NCBI GenBank assembly: GCA_013054445.1
Contig: JAAMPI010000025.1
Coordinates: 1-64,000, forward strand
Origin: Cudoniella acicularis
Taxonomy: Eukaryota; Ascomycota; Leotiomycetes; Helotiales; Helotiaceae
DNA length: 64,000 nucleotides
Direction of reading: 5' to 3'
Shown: positions 58,277 through 64,000 of the stretch, in pieces
How positions within the stretch are numbered: position 1 is the first letter of the stretch
How the letters are laid out: the number at the start of each line of letters is the position of its first letter
The notes under the pieces: model-generated
Databases searched by the model: none
Told to the model about the DNA's origin: nothing
The model's input: only the letters and a program-made list of their open reading frames with translations
Translations under genes and position numbers: made by a program

Positions 58277-60119
58277 ATGGCGATCTTCGGTCGATCCAAG
58301 AAGACAAAAGAGACGACACCGCAAAACAATGAGCACCTTGCCTACGGATCTTTTCCCATCCCGCAAGCACGATATATCTATACACCTCACTCCAATGGCT
58401 CATACAATGAGCAGAGACCGGGCACCTCTTGGGGCTACGATGATACATCTGCTCAAGGCTGGGAAGGCCAACAGTACCGGCCAATTCACATAACGCAGAA
58501 CTTCATTATCGCTCCACCGCTACCCGAGAGGCCTCAAAAGTCGGGAAATACCATCAGTAAGCTTAACTTAAAGTCGATGTCGAATCTTCTTAGTGGCGAT
58601 GTCCCCGAATGCATACCTGGGGCTCGATATTTCAACGAGGGCGTTCCGGCAGGCACGCAATACCTCAACCAAGGGTCCGTAGCTTTATGCGACTTGATCT
58701 CTTCGAAACTTGATGCTGTTATCACCCAGATCGATGGAGAGCGATTTAGTGGAGATGAAAGGGAATTGGCAGTATTCCAACCTCCACAACCAATGTGGCA
58801 GCAGGAACAGCCAGAGACAACGGATCGGGGATTAACGAAGAGCGGAAAGTCCAAAGGAATGGTGAACAATTCAATATCCTCCGCACTCACGAGCACGAAC
58901 TATTTTGCCAAGGTCCATCTCTATGCCAATTCTAGATTGCCGCCACACCTACCGCCTATGAAACTGTAGGTCGTGCTCTCTCTGCTACTTGCACACATCA
59001 CTAATAATTGACAGGTACATGCCTACATTTCCCCTGCTCTGCCTAGCAGCACAATATTCCGAGCGGGTATACACGAAGCCTGCCGGGCAAGAAAGGGAGA
59101 CGCATGTCGAGGCTGATTGGCGAATGGGAACCAAAGCCATGGTTATCAAATCTGTTCCGATGGATGATATGAACACAATAGTTTTCGCCATTAGGGGAAC
59201 GCAAACCTTCATGGACTGGGCAGTCAATCTCAACTCCGCTCCGGCTGAACCTACTGGGTTTCTCGTAAGCATGTCCCCATGTTTTATTCCGGGTTCCTGC
59301 TGATTAGAACAGGATGATCCTGGAAACCTCTGTCATGCGGGCTTCCTCTGTGTCGCGAGAAAAATGGTGAAGCCAGTTGCAGCACGACTTCGCAGCCTAC
59401 TAGAAGAACATCCTGGAAGATCCAAATACTCATTTCTCATCACAGGCCATTCTGCCGGTGGCGCTATTGCCTCCCTTCTATACTGCCACATGCTCTCTAG
59501 CAGCCTCGAAGCAAGTTCTGAACTCAATGCGCTCAAAGGCTCTTTCAAACGCATACACTGCGTTAGCTTCGGTGCACCCCCTATTTCCCTGCTCCCCCTA
59601 GCCAAACCACCCAGCGTCTCACTGCGAAAATCAATATTTATGTCTTTTGTCAACGAGGGCGATCCGGTTGCACGAGCTGACAAAGCATACGTACGATCAC
59701 TGCTCGACCTCTACTCATCACCTGCTCCAACCCAATCAGGCGTTGAAAACTTCGCATCAGACAATCTACTTGAGGCTAGTTCTGGGAAATCCAGCAGTTC
59801 TCTTACCGTTCACAAACTCAAGCACAAGAAATCAAAGATTATACCAATTCAGGGACAACCACCACATTGGCCAGTGCCAGAAGCCACATTAAGTAATGCT
59901 GGACGAATTGTGCTTTTGAGGAGTGTGGAGCGGTACGAAATACAATCCAACAAGAAGAAGCAGCTTCATGATCGGATGAATGAGGGCATAGTTGCGCAGA
60001 TCATAACAGACGAGTTGCTTAGAGGGGTGGTTTGGGGTGACCCAATGTGCCACATGATGAGGTTGTATGAAAGGAGGATTCAAGTGTTGGCCACGAATGC
60101 TGTTCTCGGGAGGTCATGA
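58277..60119 (+). CDS. Class 3 lipase-like alpha/beta hydrolase
   Basis: Three exons, 58277-58965, 59015-59264 and 59313-60119, give 581 aa from ATG 58277 (MAIFGRSKKTKE). The first 230 residues are low-complexity and unlike known lipases; the lipase domain starts around YMPTFPLLCLAAQYS. It contains FAIRGTQTFMDWAVN, the nucleophile motif GHSAGG (358-363, Ser360) and SFVNEGDPVARAD with a likely acidic residue. His lies in GVVWGDPMCHMMRLY near the C-terminus. No signal peptide is seen, so it is probably intracellular. An in-frame ATG at 58112 would add 55 residues of poor quality. Confidence 0.86.
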
Positions 60120-61194
60120 GTCGGCGTGATAACGATATGTTTTGACGACGCGAGTTTTGGCGTAGTTTGGTATATACCCGGTCTTGGCATCCTCACAATC
60201 TGAAATTATATGAATACTTGCTTGTGCTGTCTTGCTAAATTTCCTCGATATTTTCCTGATTTGCAAAAGATTCCGAATACGTTGTGCAGGTGCACAATGC
60301 AATTCCTTTTTGACTACTCGAACACGATATCGCCAAGAGAGATTAACCCCTTCGCCCCCCAGTTCCATCTAAATCATTCATCTAGTGTTATCGAGTCTCG
60401 CACGCGTAGCTCTTTATTGCCCGAAGTATTCTATTGTTGAAGGTGCCTTGAGAAGACATCGAGGGTATCGCCAATAATATGTTGAAGTTGATTTCTTGTC
60501 TCAATTGGTCTTTCTTCTGGATGGCTTTCATTCAGTGCATTCGAAGTGCTCGCGGTAGAACTGAGAAGTCTGAGTTCTTGGTCTTGGTTTGCGTTTTGAT
60601 CTACATAAAGTCAATACTAGTACAAGTGCGTGAACCTCTAACTAGATATAGCTCACGTCTCTCTCCATGATATCTGCGAGTTGCATATATACCTCCAATG
60701 GCTAACACTGAAGTTGTGATCCCGAAGACAACTGCGAGGACGTCGTTGGTGGAAACTGGAATTAGTAACAAGGCAATGTTAGGAACTTAGTATTGAACCC
60801 AGGAAAATAAGGCCCTGGTATAGAAGGATGACACAGTACTTACGCATTATCGCATTCAGACTTTATATTTGGTGACGAAGCAAAAATTAATCTTATTTTC
60901 TCCGGTATACGATGAAGAATTTGCTTGAAGTTTTAGCTTCATCAGAACTGAAGGTCCAGTGGAGATTTCTTTGGATCTGGAGGCGCGTTGATTAATGGCG
61001 GTCGGTCCATGTCAGTAAGATCCAGTGAGATCTCGTTTAGCACAGGAACAATCCACCACTCAGCCACGTCACTGCATTCTGCATCAAAGCCGGCCAACCA
61101 GATTCTCCGTAGGGTGAACTTCCGAGTCCCGACTGCGCGAGCAACAAGGTGAGCGCTCCCCGAAGGGATCCGCTCGTTGGCAGCTCATTCAGTA
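60120..61194. other. Intergenic stretch without a supported gene
   Basis: 3' flank of the lipase gene plus low-information sequence up to the transposon. Short open frames on both strands lack domains. Confidence 0.5.
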
Positions 61195-62998
61195 AGTTCC
61201 CCCCCCAGTAGTGGGCACCCTCGCTTAGTTCTACACACCTCACTTCCAACCACAATAACTTTTTTATTCTCTTATAGTTATATGAGATAATGTAGAACTA
61301 AGTTGTATAGTCCTATCAGAGTCTTCCTCTTCAATTTGGCGGTTCCCAGCTTCAATCTGTGCCTTCTTAATAGCCTCGATCCCTGCAAATTTAGAATTCG
61401 GTGAGGTCTTTACTTTCCTACGCTTCCTAGGCTCTAACTGCTGAACCCTAGCCTCTAATTGCTGAATTCGACGCTTATGCTGAGCAATAACAAAATTCTT
61501 TTGATCGATTGCTTTAGAGACCTTCCGAAAGAGTACCCTAGCTGTTGGCGTAGTGGCCTTTCCTAATCGGGAAATCGAGTAGACTTGTTCTCGTATATCC
61601 TCAAGCTTTTTTGGTGTAGGTACCTTAAAAGCCGATTGGTCTGTGTTCCAATCAGGTAGAGGCTCCTCTGCTTTGCGTTTCTTAGATTCCTTTTCTAAGT
61701 TATTACTATTTTCAAGTAATAATCGGTTTATAAGTGGTTTTATACTATTAGTAGGCCATAAGCCTACGGCCTGCCACCCAGACTTAATATTTCTAGCTGT
61801 TAAAGCATTGAGTCTTGCTTTATATTAGCATCACAAGAAATTACGCTTCCCAATCGGTATAGAATCAGTTAATAGGCTAAGAAATCCGACTTATTTGCGA
61901 TATAATGTCTTGAGAGACGAGAACATAGCTAAATCGAGTGGTTATAGTACATATAAGGTATATGGCGAGAGAAATAAGAGTTAGATATTATATAAGAAGC
62001 ACTCCTATATAAACTCTATAGTCTTATAGCTCCCGTGGCCGTCTAGGACTAGTAGTCGGGCCTCAGATGGGTCACGTGGTGCCGTCTAGGGGATGAAGAC
62101 CTTCCGTAGCCACTCTAAGGCTATATCGTCTATAGTCCAGCCATTCTCAGTTATAGTGAACTGCTAGCCTTTGAATTCGTCTAGGGTAGTCTTAAACCAC
62201 TGTTGTTATACTGACTTCCCTTTGAAAATGACTAGGGGGTGTAGGCTTCAGCCTATAGCGCTAATACACTCGATAAAGGAGGTCTAGGCCTTCGATCCTA
62301 GGTGTTTCTTTTGAATAAACCGCTTGTAGACACTCCCTACGACTAGTCTATTATCCCCTATGCCTTCTATAATCCCAGCTTCATCTATATTATAACGATT
62401 GTCAGGCTTAATAGCCTTAATTGCCAGGACAGCGAGTTTAGGCCACCACTTCTTAATAATTTTAGTAGTAGCGCTATTAACCCGTGTAGAATCAATATAG
62501 AGGTGCTTTTTAGTCTTAAGAATAGGATTCCGTCGTAAGAAGCCAGCCAGCCATCGCTTTCCTAGCGGTGCTGCGTCCCCCTCTGGCCCATAAGATTCGC
62601 CCCGCAAAAGCTCTGATCTGTCCATGGGTAGGTCCAAGGCCTAGGCTTTCCTGGATTAAAACCCACTCCGCTAGACGCTCTTCTTAGACTATAGAGAGCC
62701 TCTGCTAAGGTATATGAGCTTCCTGCCTCGAAATGTGGCCGTTTATACGGTGTTGAAGTGTGAATCGTGGTACTCTATATTCTAACCCCGCCTTTTTTTG
62801 TGACATGCTATTTTCTATCGCATTTAGCGCTCTCTGGATGTCTTCTTCAGTATAAGTGGGCTTCATGATGGGTCCTAGGTGTCTCTAAAGTTTAAGGTCT
62901 TTTTATTTAAAAATGGCTTTTTTATTTAAAAGTATTGTGGGTGTGTGTGTTGTGGTGGTGAGCTAAGCGAAGGTGCCCACTACTGGGGGGGGGGAACT
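61195..62998 (-). mobile_element. Full-length pogo/Tigger-type element, RIP-damaged
   Basis: The 1,804-bp element has TIRs of about 36 bp: AGTTCCCCCCCCAGTAGTGG at the left, continuing GCACCCTCGCTTAG, and its near-perfect inverse at the right. Both ends are flanked by TA (61193-61194 and 62999-63000), the target duplication of this superfamily. The length of the G/C run in the two TIRs differs slightly. It carries one transposase gene on the minus strand. Confidence 0.85.
61264..62866 (-). pseudogene. pogo/Tigger-type DDE transposase, broken
   Basis: The ATG at 62866 begins MKPTYTEEDIQRALNAIENS, a psq-type HTH, with a second DNA-binding part RWLAGFLRRNPILKTKKHLY. The catalytic part follows as YNIDEAGIIEGIGDNRLVVG, TSFIECISAIG, LLVLDGHGSYKTIEFI and LQPLDLAMF-like sequence, then a basic tail with QQLEARVQQLEPRKRRK and a stop at 61264. 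More than ten in-frame stops occur; most look like CAG-to-TAG or TGG-to-TAG changes. The copy is not functional. Confidence 0.85.
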
Positions 62999-64000
62999 TA
63001 GTCGGGCGTTTCTTGCATACTAGGATACTAGGCATGTGCACGGGTTCATCCTCTTCTGGATTACCGCCCAGGAGGTAGCACATGGTTTCCCCAAGTTGGT
63101 GGCCTGGACGATGCACTTATGGGGCATTCGACATCTTTTGACGTATCTCCAATCGATGATCGGACTCCGAGTTAGCTTCGGAACGATGAAGTCTAAACTG
63201 GCTGCCTGGTGCATCTTTAAAGTCCTAGCCTTGTCGTAGACAGGAGGGACCGAAAGTGAACGAGGCTCCAAAATGGCCCCTGTTAACGCATTCCTCACAT
63301 GTCACATACTCAACTCATTCCACTATTGACTAGTCCTCGGACAGATATCAACCTGTGAGGGGAGCCATATGGTATTTTTCTTCATGGAAACAGAATGTCA
63401 GAGCGGGACTGTGTCTTTGTTGGGCCTGGCCTTATGTGGCATGCTCTGAGACAAGGTTGATCCCAATCGATCCTGATTCTTGATCCGAGAAGGTTGACCA
63501 TGATTAGTATCAATCTAAGAAGGCTGAAATAGGGCCAATCTTGGTTTCGGAAGGCTGAAGACAGTTGAGTTTTGGAAAATATGACTGTGGCTGTAGCTGC
63601 GGCCCTCGTTGAGAAGCACCTTGAAGCCCAGAAGATAGACTATTGCGGCAAGGGGAGTGGGTGACTTGGGCACTTTTGTTCATACATATAGGAAATGTGT
63701 TGACAACCCCTGGCTCTAATAAACTCCACATACATACATACGTGAATGTACTGCACGAGTGGTAGTGCGACAGACAGCACACATTTGGGAAATGAACTTC
63801 AACTGAAATGTTTTCCTTTTGAAAAAGCTACACTGTATTCTCTAAGCCAACTTCATCGAGTTCTCTATTTGCCCAAACTCATATCTTGCGGAGTTGCTCT
63901 CTCCCTTGTTGCTTTAATATGTCTTAAAAATAATTCCAACTTATGGATGAATTCTGGTTCCCTATCTCCTCGACTGTAATGCGCGCAGAAGAGCGAACTC
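62999..64000. other. Right flank, no gene supported
   Basis: Open frames at 63020-63298 (minus) and 63746-63979 (plus) have no recognised domain. A short (ACAT)n-like run lies at about 63,727-63,742. Confidence 0.45.

Noticed and set aside
1..64000. CRISPR arrays, bacterial operons, tRNA or rRNA genes
   Set aside because: The DNA is eukaryotic with spliced genes. I saw no direct-repeat/spacer array or rRNA-like block and could not identify a tRNA by eye; a tRNA scan would be needed to exclude it.

Overview
The window is nuclear DNA of a filamentous ascomycete, probably a leotiomycete-like plant-associated or saprotrophic fungus (lineage is inference). It has intron-rich genes with mostly 45-75 bp GT-AG introns, fungal families (cutinase, tyrosinase, cytochrome P450, 2EXR, SesA-type NLR N-terminal domain, dynamin-like GTPase, DUF4238, Atp23, TIP41) and transposon debris whose stop codons look like repeat-induced point mutation (RIP). 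Coding calls rest on my own translation and splice reconstruction; no database search was run.

Left edge, 1-9.8 kb: a transposon graveyard. It holds LTR-like sequences (84-316, 7374-7515 with a perfect 5-bp target duplication, 7704-7969, 8142-8308), a decayed Tc1/mariner transposase (4524-5498) and a decayed unclassified ORF. Inside it sit a short-chain dehydrogenase with an atypical active site (2374-3294) and an orphan SesA-type domain (3563-3988). Next, 10-24 kb is an accessory zone: a broken dynamin-like GTPase, a TA-flanked MITE, a secreted three-repeat CWxCC protein, a 2EXR protein, an L-amino-acid oxidase, an RRM protein with a frame break and a few hypotheticals.

25-37 kb carries a cutinase and a tyrosinase tail to tail, a cytochrome P450 whose 3' end is duplicated downstream, a DUF4238 pseudogene with several in-frame stops, and a second MITE.

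37.7-60.1 kb is mostly conserved housekeeping: an insulysin/Ste23-like M16 protease, TIP41 and an Aurora kinase (divergent pair), Atp23 and glutamate 5-kinase (divergent pair), an ATP-grasp D-Ala-D-Ala-ligase-like protein, a large disordered basic protein with RxRQxSILG repeats, a FAD monooxygenase and a class 3 lipase. Between the kinase and ATP-grasp genes is about 1 kb of degenerate non-coding repeats sharing the core TTGTTGCAYTTCGCRAA. The right end (61.2-63.0 kb) is a complete but RIP-damaged pogo/Tigger-type element with TIRs and TA target duplication.

The most interesting candidates are the CWxCC repeat protein with one intron at the same place in each repeat, the TTGTTGCA repeat field, the RxRQxSILG protein and the presequence-like N-terminus of the M16 protease. 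I found no convincing new multi-gene system.
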